Shown: piece by piece, positions 8,400-16,481 of the stretch
Layout: every line of letters starts with the position of its first letter
How positions within the stretch are numbered: the stretch's first letter is position 1
NCBI GenBank assembly: GCA_014860355.1
Contig: JACZJV010000132.1
Coordinates: forward strand, 1 to 63,624
From: Burkholderiales bacterium
GTDB lineage: Bacteria > Pseudomonadota > Gammaproteobacteria > Burkholderiales > SG8-39
Reading direction: 5' to 3'
Length of the DNA: 63,624 nt
The notes under the pieces: generated by a model
What the model was told of the DNA's origin: nothing
Database searches by the model: none
Seen by the model: only the letters and a program-made list of their open reading frames with translations
Translations under genes and position numbers: made by a program

Positions 8400-8428
8400 T
8401 TGCACAAAATCTTTGATTCAAATATCAT
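8400..8428 (+). promoter_or_regulatory. Sigma-70-type promoter with internal palindrome
   Basis: TTGCAC (8400-8405) and TATCAT (8423-8428) are separated by exactly 17 bp. The spacer carries the perfect palindrome TTTGATTCAAA (8412-8422), placed where a bound repressor would block RNA polymerase. Predicted start near 8435. The nearest regulator gene is the divergent marR. Confidence 0.55.
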
Positions 8429-8494
8429 GCCCCAAAAGCACGCGGGGCGATTGCAATCAGGCAAATGGATGGGGCGTTTGCCCGTCATCGAATT

Positions 8495-8513
8495 GGAGGA
8501 GGAGGAGGAGGAG
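8495..8513 (+). repeat. Six tandem GGA triplets
   Basis: A perfect (GGA)6 microsatellite followed by G. It lies in the middle of the candidate small RNA. No ATG or GTG start stands at a useful distance downstream, so it is unlikely to be a ribosome-binding site. Triplet slippage could make its length variable between strains. Confidence 0.8.
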
Positions 8514-8620
8514 ACCGCCGATAGTCGGACCGCACTGCGACAGTGACCATCAGTGTCACGCGCGTCGAGTCCTTGCGGTGAGCGTGAACGGTCGTCGGCA
8601 GCAATGCCGTCCGTTCTTCA

Positions 8621-8658
8621 TAGGCTAGCGGACTGCGTTCGGCTGGCCTATTTTTTTT
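8621..8658 (+). terminator. Intrinsic terminator
   Basis: A nine-base-pair stem (TAGGCTAGC at 8621-8629 with GCTGGCCTA at 8642-8650, one U-G pair), a 12-nt loop and then eight T. It is oriented rightward and has no protein gene upstream on that strand, which is what points to a non-coding transcript. Confidence 0.75.
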
Positions 8659-8770
8659 GCGCGCCGCAGGCAAAGCGCGGATCACCACGAAATCCGGAAA
8701 AGGCGGACAATCGCCCTGCCGCCGGCGCCGGCCGCGCGGCCACTCACCAAATTCGCTTCAGGAGAACTGC

Positions 8771-8980
8771 ATGAGCAACCACGTGTATAAGCACATCGAA
8801 CTCACCGGATCGTCGACCAAGAATATCGAGGACGCCGTCAGCGGCGCCATAGCCAAGGCATCGAAATCACTGCGCAACATCCACTGGTTCGAAGTGATGG
8901 AGACGCGCGGCCACGTGGAAAACGGCAAAGTGGCCCACTGGCAGGTGACGATCAAGGTGGGCTTCACCCTGGAAGACTGA
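8771..8980 (+). CDS. Dodecin family flavin-binding protein
   Basis: A 69-residue protein of the dodecin family, which forms hollow dodecamers storing and buffering flavins. The sequence follows the family from start to end: [11 protein letters not shown], the helix segment [17 protein letters not shown], the flavin-stacking Trp in IHWFEV (about residue 38) and the final strand [14 protein letters not shown]. Length is normal. The ATG at 8771 has AGGAGA six bases upstream. It stands alone, about 110 bp after the candidate small RNA's terminator. Confidence 0.95.
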   Translation: MSNHVYKHIELTGSSTKNIEDAVSGAIAKASKSLRNIHWFEVMETRGHVENGKVAHWQVTIKVGFTLED

Positions 8981-9048
8981 TCCGGCGAATTGGCTCGCAG
9001 GTGCCGCTTGCACTTGTAAAGAAACGGCGCCGACCTGGGGCAATACGA

Positions 9049-9064
9049 GACGGGATTTCCCGTC
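9049..9064. terminator. Possible weak bidirectional terminator
   Basis: A hairpin with seven-base arms (GACGGGA / TCCCGTC) and a two-base loop between the convergent dodecin and EamA genes, followed on the plus strand by GATTCTTT. The U-tract is short and the loop very tight, so termination strength is doubtful. Confidence 0.3.
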
Positions 9065-9080
9065 GATTCTTTACGAGCTT

Positions 9081-10010
9081 TCAGTTTTCCATTCCGGCTA
9101 CGGCTTCCGGGTTATCGGCGCGGCTGCTTAGCCAGATGCCGCCCACGATCATCGCCATGCCGGCGGCATGGAACAGACGCAAGCGCTCGCCGAGAAAGAC
9201 AATCGCGAGCAGGCTGGCAAACACCGGCATCAGGTGCATGAACATGCCGGCTTTGTTGGGACCGACCCGCGCGACTGCGTTGTTCCAGAAAATGTACCCG
9301 ACCACTGACGGAAACACACCGACGTAAGCGAGACCGGCCACCGCCCCAGGCGTCCAGTTAATATGCAGTCCCTGGGCTAGCGACCACAGGTAGACGGGCA
9401 GCATTGTCACCACGCCAACGATCGCATTCGCGCCGAGCAGGCCGAGCGGGTGCAGGTCCGGCGGCCGCCAGCGCAGGCAGACGGTGTACAGCGCCCAGAG
9501 CAGCATCGAAGCGAAAATCCACAGATCGCCTACATTGAGCGAGAGCGAAAGGAGCACCATCGGGTCGCCGCGACCGACGATAGTCAAGACTCCGGCCAGC
9601 GAGATTGCTACCCCTGCCCACTGCGAGATGCGCAGGCGCTGGCCGAGAAAGGCCCAGGAAATGGCGATGATCATCACCGGTACGAAAGAATTGAGAATGG
9701 ATCCGCTGACGGCAGTGGTGTACTTGAGGCCAGTGTACGAAGCAAGGTTGCAGAACGTCGTGCCGAATACCCCGAGAGCAAGCATGATCCGCCACGACCG
9801 GCGCATCGCCGGCCAGCCGCGCACGAGATGCGGCCAGGCAAACGGCAGGAGCAGGACGCCCGCGCTCACCCAGCGCCAGAAGGCGAGCGAATACGAGGGC
9901 ACATCGTCCCGCAGCGCGCGCCCGGCGACCCAGTTCAACGCCCAGAACAGGATCGTGGCGGTAAGCAAGAGATAGGGAGAGACGCGGGAAAGAACGGGAC
10001 TTCGATGCAA
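9081..10010 (-). CDS. EamA-family (DMT superfamily) transporter
   Basis: A 309-residue membrane protein with ten hydrophobic segments arranged as two repeats of five, the EamA/RhaT pattern. Each half shows the family's final elements: in repeat one SGSILNSFVPVMIIAISWAFLGQRL, in repeat two KAGMFMHLMPVFASLLAIVFLGERL. The opening ILFWALNWVAGRAL is likewise characteristic. Such carriers export amino acids, metabolites or drugs; the substrate cannot be inferred. Divergent from the Gfa-type gene at 10149. Confidence 0.9.
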   Translation of the reverse strand: MHRSPVLSRVSPYLLLTATILFWALNWVAGRALRDDVPSYSLAFWRWVSAGVLLLPFAWPHLVRGWPAMRRSWRIMLALGVFGTTFCNLASYTGLKYTTAVSGSILNSFVPVMIIAISWAFLGQRLRISQWAGVAISLAGVLTIVGRGDPMVLLSLSLNVGDLWIFASMLLWALYTVCLRWRPPDLHPLGLLGANAIVGVVTMLPVYLWSLAQGLHINWTPGAVAGLAYVGVFPSVVGYIFWNNAVARVGPNKAGMFMHLMPVFASLLAIVFLGERLRLFHAAGMAMIVGGIWLSSRADNPEAVAGMEN

Positions 10011-10148
10011 GCGAGGACGCGGCGAAATAGGAAGGCTCCATTATAGGGCAGCCCCTGCAGCCGGCCGGTCTGGGCTGCCGGGACAGAGCGCACGTGGCTT
10101 CGTTATACAGCTAAACTGTCACCCGATATCACTTCGGGACCCGCGAAC

Positions 10149-10523
10149 ATGCCACGCTACACCGGGAGCTGCCACTGCGGCGCCGTGCGCTTCGAGATCG
10201 AGGCCGTCATCGATCGGGTGACCGAATGCAACTGCTCGATCTGCCGGAAGAAAGGCATCCTGCATCATCGTGTGGCAGCAGATGGCTTTCACCTGTTGTC
10301 CGGCGAGGCCGACCTCGGCACATACCGGTTCGGGACTATGGCTGCAAAACACCACTTCTGCAAGACCTGCGGCATCCACGTCTTTACCCGGCCCCGCGCC
10401 GCACCTGAGCTCTACACTGTGAATGTCCGGGTACTCGATGAGTTCGACCTGTCGCGCGAACGCCCCGAAATTGTTCAGTTCGACGGACTGCAATGGGAAG
10501 AAAACGTCGCCTCTCTCAAATAG
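10149..10523 (+). CDS. GFA-family zinc protein (Gfa/CENP-V domain)
   Basis: A 124-residue protein with the GFA (glutathione-dependent formaldehyde-activating) fold. Zinc-binding cysteines occur in the standard spacing: CHCG (about 8-10), CNCSIC (about 29-34) and FCKTCGIHVF (about 76-79). Length and order match the family. The family name derives from Gfa of Paracoccus, but most members have no proven activity with S-hydroxymethylglutathione, so I give only the domain. It stands alone between divergent and convergent neighbours. Confidence 0.9.
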   Translation: MPRYTGSCHCGAVRFEIEAVIDRVTECNCSICRKKGILHHRVAADGFHLLSGEADLGTYRFGTMAAKHHFCKTCGIHVFTRPRAAPELYTVNVRVLDEFDLSRERPEIVQFDGLQWEENVASLK

Positions 10524-10585
10524 TCAACGGGTCCCGCACTCAGGCGCGAACGCTGCGGCGATCGGCAGCGTTCCGACGAGCCAGT

Positions 10586-11935
10586 TCACTCCTGCCCCAG
10601 AACCGCGAGCATGGCGGCGACATCGACGATCTTGTCGCGGGGCGCTCCGCGCCGCGCCCCGCGTGCCACCTCGACGTCGTCGAGCTGTTTCCAGTCGTTG
10701 AACGACACCGGCTGCACCCCGCGCCCGCGCAGCAGCTTGACGATCACATCGCGATCGGGCAGCGCGCGCGCCTCGAGCCCTGCCCCATCGGAAATCATGT
10801 GTCCAACGACGTGCGCGGACGCGCGCTTGTGCTCACCGATCAAGCCCTGCGGACCGCTGCGCGCCCAGCCGACGACGTATTCGTTGGCGATCGCCGCGCG
10901 GCTCGCGGCATCGACCACCCGCCCGTCTTCATTGGCAATGATCCTCGCCTTCTCGTCGTAGGGTACGCCGGTGATGCGCTCTGCGGAATAGCCGATCGCA
11001 GGCAACACCATGCCAACCTCGAGCATCTCGATTCTGCCGATGCCGCGCGCGGCAACCGTGCCGTCGGGCCGCGCCTCGAGGCGGTTTCGCTCGAGTGCGA
11101 CGCGGGCCACATTGCCGTCGGCATCCGCGATAATCTGCGTCGGCGAGACGAGGAAGCGCAGGTGAAGTTTTTTTGCCTGCGCCCGCGGCACATGCGCGGC
11201 GAAGGCGCGCAGCACTTTCAGGTTCCTGTCCGTTTCCGCATTGCCGGTGGATTGCGCGCAGTCCGCCAGCTCGCCCGGGGCGATGACCGGATCCGCCGCC
11301 TCCATCGCGCCCAATTCCTTGAGTTCAGCCGAGGAAAACGCGGCTTGCTCCGGCCCGCGCCGCCCAAGCATGAAAACCTCGCGCACCCGGCTGCTGCGCA
11401 GGGTTTGCAGCGCGTGCGCGGCGATGTCCGTTTTTTCAAGCTCCGCCGGCGTACGCAGCAGAATTCGGGCGGCGTCAACGGCTACATTGCCGTTGCCCAC
11501 CACCGCGACACGCTCGATCGACAAGTCGATTTTCGCGTTGCGATAGTCAGGATGTCCGTTGTACCAGCCGACGAACACCGTCGCCGGCGTGCAGCGCGCG
11601 ATACCTTCGCCCGGAATGCCCAGACGGCGATCAGACTCGTTGCCGGTGGCGTAGACGATCTGGTGGTAGTGCCGGCGCAATTCCTCCACCGTCAGGTCAC
11701 GCCCGAGGCAGACATTACCCAGGAACCTGAAGGTCGGCCGCGCCGCCGTGGCTGCGAAAACGCGGATCACCGTCTTGATTTTCTGGTGGTCGGGGGCGAC
11801 GCCTCCACGCACTAGTCCGTACGGGGTCGGGAGACGATCGAACATGTCGACGTCGACTACTGCGTCATCGCGCCTTAGCAGCGCCTCCGCCGCGTAGAAG
11901 CCAGCCGGCCCCGAACCGATTATTGCGACACGCAT
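10586..11935 (-). CDS. FAD-dependent pyridine nucleotide oxidoreductase, adrenodoxin reductase/FprA-like
   Basis: A 449-residue flavoprotein. The FAD Rossmann motif is at the N-terminus (VAIIGSGPAGFYAAEALL), followed by the family block PTPYGLVRGGVAPDH, which defines the adrenodoxin reductase-like ferredoxin-NADP+ reductases. An NADP site is at VAVVGNGNVAVDAARILL (about 145-162). The C-terminal part has GWARSGPQGLIGEHK, the second FAD contact. Its likely role is electron transfer between NADPH and a ferredoxin. I start at the ATG at 11935, just before the Rossmann motif; a longer reading to 11986 adds 17 unrelated residues. No ferredoxin gene is adjacent. Confidence 0.9.
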   Translation of the reverse strand: MRVAIIGSGPAGFYAAEALLRRDDAVVDVDMFDRLPTPYGLVRGGVAPDHQKIKTVIRVFAATAARPTFRFLGNVCLGRDLTVEELRRHYHQIVYATGNESDRRLGIPGEGIARCTPATVFVGWYNGHPDYRNAKIDLSIERVAVVGNGNVAVDAARILLRTPAELEKTDIAAHALQTLRSSRVREVFMLGRRGPEQAAFSSAELKELGAMEAADPVIAPGELADCAQSTGNAETDRNLKVLRAFAAHVPRAQAKKLHLRFLVSPTQIIADADGNVARVALERNRLEARPDGTVAARGIGRIEMLEVGMVLPAIGYSAERITGVPYDEKARIIANEDGRVVDAASRAAIANEYVVGWARSGPQGLIGEHKRASAHVVGHMISDGAGLEARALPDRDVIVKLLRGRGVQPVSFNDWKQLDDVEVARGARRGAPRDKIVDVAAMLAVLGQE

Positions 11936-12245
11936 CAAGCACCTCAATGACGAAAGCGAAACATGTCCCGCATAGTACACGCTCAACCGCGATCATCAAA
12001 TCTCGCGTAGGGACGGTTGATCGCGGGACATTCCGCTGACGCCGCGAGACTACCCGCAGTCAGGCGTTGTCGCTCCTGCCATGGTTCGAACACCCCACCG
12101 GACTAGAACCTTTCACATCATCCATCCTGTTGCGCAGAGTCGGGCACACCAGCTACCATCGCAGCACAACGTCCATCGAGGCCCGCCGGATGCCGAACGC
12201 GCCGACGACCACCGAATCGCTTATGCCCACCAGGAGCTACGCGCC
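11936..12245. other. Intergenic interval between divergent genes
   Basis: About 310 bp between the flavoprotein and the DHDPS-superfamily gene. It holds a 9-bp inverted repeat, CCGCGATCA (11989-11997) and its complement (12018-12026), which could be an operator. A reading frame continues upstream of the DHDPS-superfamily start but shows no family-like sequence. Nothing else stands out. Confidence 0.4.
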
Positions 12246-13163
12246 ATGACTGCTGCCTACGCCGGCGTATTCCCCATCGCCCCCACGCCCTACACCGAAT
12301 CCGCAGACCTCGATCTAGACGGCATGCGCCGCGTCCTCGACTGCATGATCGACCAGAGGGTCGACGGAATCTGCATACTCGCAAATTACTCCGAGCAGTT
12401 TCTGCTCACCGACGAAGAGCGCGACACACTGCTCGCATTGAGCGTCGACCACGTCGCCGGCCGGGTGCCGGTGATCGTGACCTGCAGCCACTACAGTACG
12501 CGAATCGCGGCCATGCGCGCGCGCAAGGCAGCTGCGGCCGGCGCGAGTATGCTCATGATCATGCCGCCTTACCACGGCGCGACGCTGCGCGCAGACGAGA
12601 AAGGCATCCTCGAGCACTACGCCAGGATCGCCGACGCGGCGCCGCTGCCTGTCATGGTGCAGGACGCGCCGCTCTCAGGCGTCAACCTGTCGGTGTCGTT
12701 CATGGCGCGGCTGGCGCGGGAAGTACCGCAGGTCTGCTATTTCAAGATCGAAACGCCGAATACGGCAGCGAAACTGCGCGCCCTGATCGAAGCCGGCGGC
12801 GAGGCGATACAGGGCCCGTTCGACGGCGAGGAATCGATCACGCTGATGGCCGACCTGGACGCGGGCGCGACGGGCACGATGCCCAGCGCCCTGCTGCCCG
12901 ATCTGATCAAGCCGGTGCTGGAGCACCACTGCAAGGGACGGCGCAATGAGGCGATGGCCGCCTACGCCAGCATCCTGCCGCTGATCAACTACGAAAACCG
13001 CCAATGCGGGCTGCGCGCCGCCAAGACGGTGATGATGGAGGGCGGGGTGATAAAGTGCGACGCCGTGCGCCACCCGCTGGAAGCGCTGTCCCCGGCGACG
13101 CGAAAAGGCCTGCTGGAGCTTGCGCGCGAGGCCGACCCGCTGGCTCTGCGCTGGGGGAAATAG
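12246..13163 (+). CDS. DHDPS/NAL-superfamily lyase (class I aldolase type)
   Basis: A 305-residue TIM-barrel enzyme of the dihydrodipicolinate synthase/N-acetylneuraminate lyase superfamily. The Schiff-base lysine is Lys167 in CYFKIETP. The catalytic Tyr found in true DapA (motif Y-N-x-P) is replaced: the aligned segment reads MVQDAPLSG, so this is not a housekeeping DapA. The substrate-carboxylate loop is also altered (ILANYSEQFLL in place of GTTGE). Such members include 2-keto-3-deoxy sugar acid dehydratases and aldolases. Start at 12246 follows AGGAG about eight bases upstream. No sugar-catabolic neighbours are present. Confidence 0.85.
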   Translation: MTAAYAGVFPIAPTPYTESADLDLDGMRRVLDCMIDQRVDGICILANYSEQFLLTDEERDTLLALSVDHVAGRVPVIVTCSHYSTRIAAMRARKAAAAGASMLMIMPPYHGATLRADEKGILEHYARIADAAPLPVMVQDAPLSGVNLSVSFMARLAREVPQVCYFKIETPNTAAKLRALIEAGGEAIQGPFDGEESITLMADLDAGATGTMPSALLPDLIKPVLEHHCKGRRNEAMAAYASILPLINYENRQCGLRAAKTVMMEGGVIKCDAVRHPLEALSPATRKGLLELAREADPLALRWGK

Positions 13164-13361
13164 CCCCGGGCACAGCGGCGCAATAGCCTCGCAGACACCG
13201 CCTCCATCGCCGCCCCGGCGGATTAATCAGGTTCAGTTGACACAAGTCAAAAGCAGCACGGCTGAGGCGCGCAAAATTTTCACAGGCAATTCAGCGAGCG
13301 GCTTGTCCGGCGGGTAGCCGCAGCCGCATCAGGTCTGCAAACGACAACGGAGCAAAATTGC

Positions 13362-13790
13362 ATGGCGCATTTTTCCTGGACTGACGATCTTTACACCGGA
13401 AACAAGCTGATCGACGGCGAACACCGCGCTCTCGTCGGCCTCGTGAACGCCTTATTCGAAACGATGAATGGCGGCCAGGGCAACGAGCGCATGAGCAAGG
13501 CGATGCACGAACTCATCGTGTACACCGGGGATCATTTTGGCCGGGAGGAGGCGCAGATGGAGCGCATACAGTACGTCGCCTCGCTCGCGCACAAGGCCGA
13601 ACACACCAAGCTGTTAAGACAGCTTACCGACCTCGGGGCGATGCTGGAAGCAGGCGGAAAAATCAACATCCCCGCGGTCTCCGATTTTCTCAGCGAATGG
13701 CTGCGAAATCACATTCTGACGATGGACATGAAATTGGGCGCTGCCCTGCAGATGCAGCATAGCGGCGAGCCGGCGCCGCAACAGCATTAG
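13362..13790 (+). CDS. Bacteriohemerythrin
   Basis: A 142-residue four-helix O2-binding protein with a di-iron site. All seven ligand positions are present: His21, His58 and Glu62 (DHFGREE), His77 and His81 (HKAEH), His117 and Asp122 (RNHILTMD). Length is normal for the single-domain type. Such proteins carry or sense oxygen, or protect against NO. One of three hemerythrin-fold proteins in the window; the others are at 43848 and 45685. Next to it, convergent, lies a small exported protein. Confidence 0.93.
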   Translation: MAHFSWTDDLYTGNKLIDGEHRALVGLVNALFETMNGGQGNERMSKAMHELIVYTGDHFGREEAQMERIQYVASLAHKAEHTKLLRQLTDLGAMLEAGGKINIPAVSDFLSEWLRNHILTMDMKLGAALQMQHSGEPAPQQH

Positions 13791-13825
13791 TCCGCTCGGC
13801 CATCCGGCCGCATCGTGCGCGGCGC

Positions 13826-14140
13826 TTATCTGCGTTCGGAACGTCGGCGGTCCCCGCTCCTCTGCGGGGCCGGGCGGTAGATGTCCCTGCCCGCATCCTG
13901 AATATCGCGGCGCAGCTGGCGGCGCTCATCCGGATTCATGCGGCTGCGTTCAGCTTCGTCGGCACCGCGCGTCTCCCGCCCTGGCGCGGACCTTTCCGCT
14001 TCGCGTTCCCGGTCGGACGCGGGGGGCCTCGCCTGGAACAGGCGCGAAAACCCCATGCCTTCCCCGTGCCGGGCCGCGAGCGCGGGTCCCGCGCTGCCGG
14101 CTGCGATCAGGCCGAGACAGAGGATAGTCGAGAATTTCAT
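13826..14140 (-). CDS. Small exported basic protein of unknown function
   Basis: A 104-residue protein with a clear signal peptide (MKFSTILCLGLIAAGSAGPALA, cleaved near residue 22) and a mature part made almost only of charged and polar residues, rich in Arg and Glu. I do not recognise a family, although the DERRQLRRDIQDAGRDIY segment resembles short 'RRxLRxDI..' repeats in envelope proteins of related bacteria. The ATG at 14140 follows AGGTGG. It is divergent from ompR-envZ with about 165 bp between them, so an envelope stress link is possible but unproven. Confidence 0.65.
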   Translation of the reverse strand: MKFSTILCLGLIAAGSAGPALAARHGEGMGFSRLFQARPPASDREREAERSAPGRETRGADEAERSRMNPDERRQLRRDIQDAGRDIYRPAPQRSGDRRRSERR

Positions 14141-14305
14141 GCTGCCCACCTGCAAACGAAGCGATGCACGCATACTAGCGCCGGGGCGCGGGATAAGTAT
14201 AAGCCCCGACTCCGGATTTGTAATAATTTGTAAGCACGAGTGGAATTGACATGGTTTCTTACCGATCGGTCCTGGCCGGCTGGTCATACTGGGTACGATA
14301 GGCAC

Positions 14306-15028
14306 ATGACTAGCACAAAGAACAAAATCCTCGTGGTCGACGACGACCTGCGGCTGCGCGACCTGCTCAAACGCTACCTTTCAGAGCAGGGCTTTGGCGT
14401 ACACACGGCCCAGGACGCCGCCGCCATGGATAAGCTGATTGCACGAGAGCGCTTCGACCTGATCGTACTCGACTTGATGATGCCGGGAGAAGACGGCCTT
14501 TCCGTGTGCCGGCGCCTGCGCGGCGCCAAGGAAACGATCCCGATCATCATGCTGACCGCCAAGGGCGACGACGTCGACCGCATCGTCGGCCTGGAAATGG
14601 GCGCCGACGATTACCTGCCAAAACCGTTCAACCCGCGCGAACTGGTGGCGCGCATCCATGCCGTTTTGCGCCGCCGCACCACACCGCCGCCGCCCGGCGC
14701 GCCTGCGCTCGAGGAAGGCCAGATGAGCTTCGGCCAGGTCACGGTGGACCTCGCCACCCGTGCCCTGACGCGCGAGGGCAGGACCATATCACTCACTACC
14801 GGCGAATTCGGCCTGCTCAAAGTGCTGCTCGCCAACCCGCGAGTACCGTTATCGCGCGACAAGCTGATGGAGCTCGCGCGCGGGCGCGAATACGAGGTGT
14901 TCGATCGTGCCATCGACGTTCAGATTTCGCGCCTGCGCAAGCTCGTCGAACCCGACCCGGCGCATCCGGTGCACATCCAGACCGTATGGGGGTTCGGCTA
15001 CGTGTTCGTGCCGGATGGCAAAGCATGA
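14306..15028 (+). CDS. ompR: OmpR-type response regulator
   Basis: A 240-residue regulator. The receiver domain has the acidic pair in VVDDD, the phosphoacceptor Asp in VLDLMMPGEDG and the Lys in PKPFNPREL. The winged-helix DNA-binding domain occupies about 140-236 and ends in VWGFGYVF. The family-specific stretches (TGEFGLLKVLLANPRVPLSRDKLMELARGREY) match OmpR. It forms an operon with the EnvZ-type kinase 67 bp downstream and probably controls envelope or porin genes in response to osmotic or acid conditions. Confidence 0.9.
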   Translation: MTSTKNKILVVDDDLRLRDLLKRYLSEQGFGVHTAQDAAAMDKLIARERFDLIVLDLMMPGEDGLSVCRRLRGAKETIPIIMLTAKGDDVDRIVGLEMGADDYLPKPFNPRELVARIHAVLRRRTTPPPPGAPALEEGQMSFGQVTVDLATRALTREGRTISLTTGEFGLLKVLLANPRVPLSRDKLMELARGREYEVFDRAIDVQISRLRKLVEPDPAHPVHIQTVWGFGYVFVPDGKA

Positions 15029-15095
15029 GTCCGACCGGCCGCCCCGGGGTCTGCATCTTCGATATCCGTCCCGGGCGTAGCGACGAGGCGGTCCA

Positions 15096-16469
15096 ATGAT
15101 CTTGGTGCCGCGCACGCTGCTGTGGCGTTCGTTTCTGCTGATCAGTCTGCTGATGGTGATTTCGGCCATCGCCTGGTTTCAGATACTGCGCAGCTACGAG
15201 CGCGAGCCCCGCGCCCGGCAACTGGCGCAAATGGTGGTGAGCGTGGTCAACCTCACCCACGCCGCCCTGGTCACGGCCAAGGCGGACAAGCGGCGCGAAC
15301 TCCTGGCCGAGTTGTCAGAGCGCGAAGGCATCCGCGTATATGCGGCCAATCCCGGAGACAAATTGACGCCCTCCCCGGATGCGCCGTTTGTGCAAATGCT
15401 GCACGCGGAAGTACGGCGGAAGCTGGGGGCGCAAACGCGTTTCGCCTCGGGTGTCGGCGACCAGCGCGGCTTTTTCATCAGTTTTTACATCGACGAGGAC
15501 GAGTACTGGGTAATGCTGCCGCGCGAACGCATCGAACGACCGTTCCCCTGGCAATGGCTGGGCTGGACCGCGCTCGCGCTGCTGCTTTCCCTGATCGGCG
15601 CATGGCTTATCGTATCGCGCATCAACCGCCCGCTAAAGGCGCTGGCCAACGCCGCGGCCGACATCGGCAGCGGCAGGGTACCGGTGCCGTTGACCGAATC
15701 CGGACCGATCGAAATCCAGACGCTCGCGCGCTCGTTCAACCAGATGTCGCGGGACCTGGCGCGACTCGACGCCGACCGCGCGCTGATCCTTGCCGGCGTG
15801 TCGCACGACCTGCGTACGCCGCTGTCGCGCCTGCGCCTGTCGACGGAAATGAGCGCCAGTGACGACAAACCGGAGATGATTGCCGACATAGCGGAAATGG
15901 ATTCCATCATCGGCCAGTTCCTGGACTTCGCCCGCACCCAGAGCGAGGAACCCCTGGTCCCGAGCGACCTGTGCGCCCTCGTACGCGAGGTGGTCGAGCG
16001 CGAACTGCGCCTGGGGCATGAGGTGACGACCAGCATCGAACCGGTACCCGAGCAGCCCCTGCGCCGCATGGGCATCAAGCGCATGATCTCCAACCTCGTG
16101 GACAACGCCCTCGCCTACGGCGGAAACGAGGTATGCGTGGGCACGCGCAGCGAAGGCGGCAGGCTGATCCTGGAGGTGCTCGACCGCGGGCCGGGCATTC
16201 CCCCGCAGGAGGCCGAACGGCTGAAGCAACCGTTCACGCGACTGGAGCAGGCGCGCAGCGGCAAGGGCGGGTCCGGCCTGGGCCTTGCGATCGTCGACCG
16301 CATCGCGCGCCATCACGGCGGCGCTCTGGAACTGCTCGCGCGCGAGGGCGGCGGCCTGATTGCCCGTGTCAGTCTACCGCTGCGGGCAGGCACTGCATCG
16401 CTTGATGGCTTGCGCCCTCTTTCGGCCAGCTTGCCGCTAAACGAAAACGCCGCTCCATCCGGCAATTGA
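15096..16469 (+). CDS. envZ: EnvZ-type sensor histidine kinase
   Basis: A 457-residue membrane kinase. Membrane segments lie at about 9-31 and 154-173, enclosing a periplasmic domain of about 120 residues. A HAMP linker follows (IVSRINRPLKALANAA). The H-box is SHDLRTPL with His237. The ATPase domain has the N-box NLVDNAL, G1 DRGPGI and G2 GSGLGL. The order and size match EnvZ, and the partner ompR is directly upstream. The last 20 residues beyond the kinase core are low complexity. Confidence 0.9.
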   Translation: MILVPRTLLWRSFLLISLLMVISAIAWFQILRSYEREPRARQLAQMVVSVVNLTHAALVTAKADKRRELLAELSEREGIRVYAANPGDKLTPSPDAPFVQMLHAEVRRKLGAQTRFASGVGDQRGFFISFYIDEDEYWVMLPRERIERPFPWQWLGWTALALLLSLIGAWLIVSRINRPLKALANAAADIGSGRVPVPLTESGPIEIQTLARSFNQMSRDLARLDADRALILAGVSHDLRTPLSRLRLSTEMSASDDKPEMIADIAEMDSIIGQFLDFARTQSEEPLVPSDLCALVREVVERELRLGHEVTTSIEPVPEQPLRRMGIKRMISNLVDNALAYGGNEVCVGTRSEGGRLILEVLDRGPGIPPQEAERLKQPFTRLEQARSGKGGSGLGLAIVDRIARHHGGALELLAREGGGLIARVSLPLRAGTASLDGLRPLSASLPLNENAAPSGN

Positions 16470-16481
16470 CGCGGCCGCGGG

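Larger units (their letters stand above)
8435..8658 (+). ncRNA. Candidate small regulatory RNA, about 224 nt
   Basis: Not a known family that I can name. The evidence is architecture: a well-spaced promoter (8400-8428), no plausible reading frame, then structured elements and an intrinsic terminator. From 5' to 3' there is a run of six GGA triplets (8495-8513), a small hairpin GTGAC/GTCAC (8543-8559), a hairpin CGGCA-GCAA-TGCCG with a GNRA loop (8596-8609), and the terminator stem plus eight U (8621-8658). GGA repeats are the binding motif of CsrA/RsmA, so a CsrA-sequestering role is one hypothesis. The 5' end is a prediction, good to a few bases. Confidence 0.5.
8116..8770. other. Long intergenic interval holding a candidate small RNA
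   Basis: About 655 bp without a convincing protein gene between marR (leftward) and the dodecin gene (rightward). The left third (8116-8399) shows nothing I can name and may be the marR leader. The rest contains the promoter at 8400-8428, the candidate RNA 8435-8658 and, after it, about 110 bp that should hold the dodecin promoter. Confidence 0.5.

Noticed and set aside
12081-12245. N-terminal extension of the DHDPS-superfamily gene
   Set aside because: The extra 55 residues are low complexity and a good ribosome site precedes the ATG at 12246.
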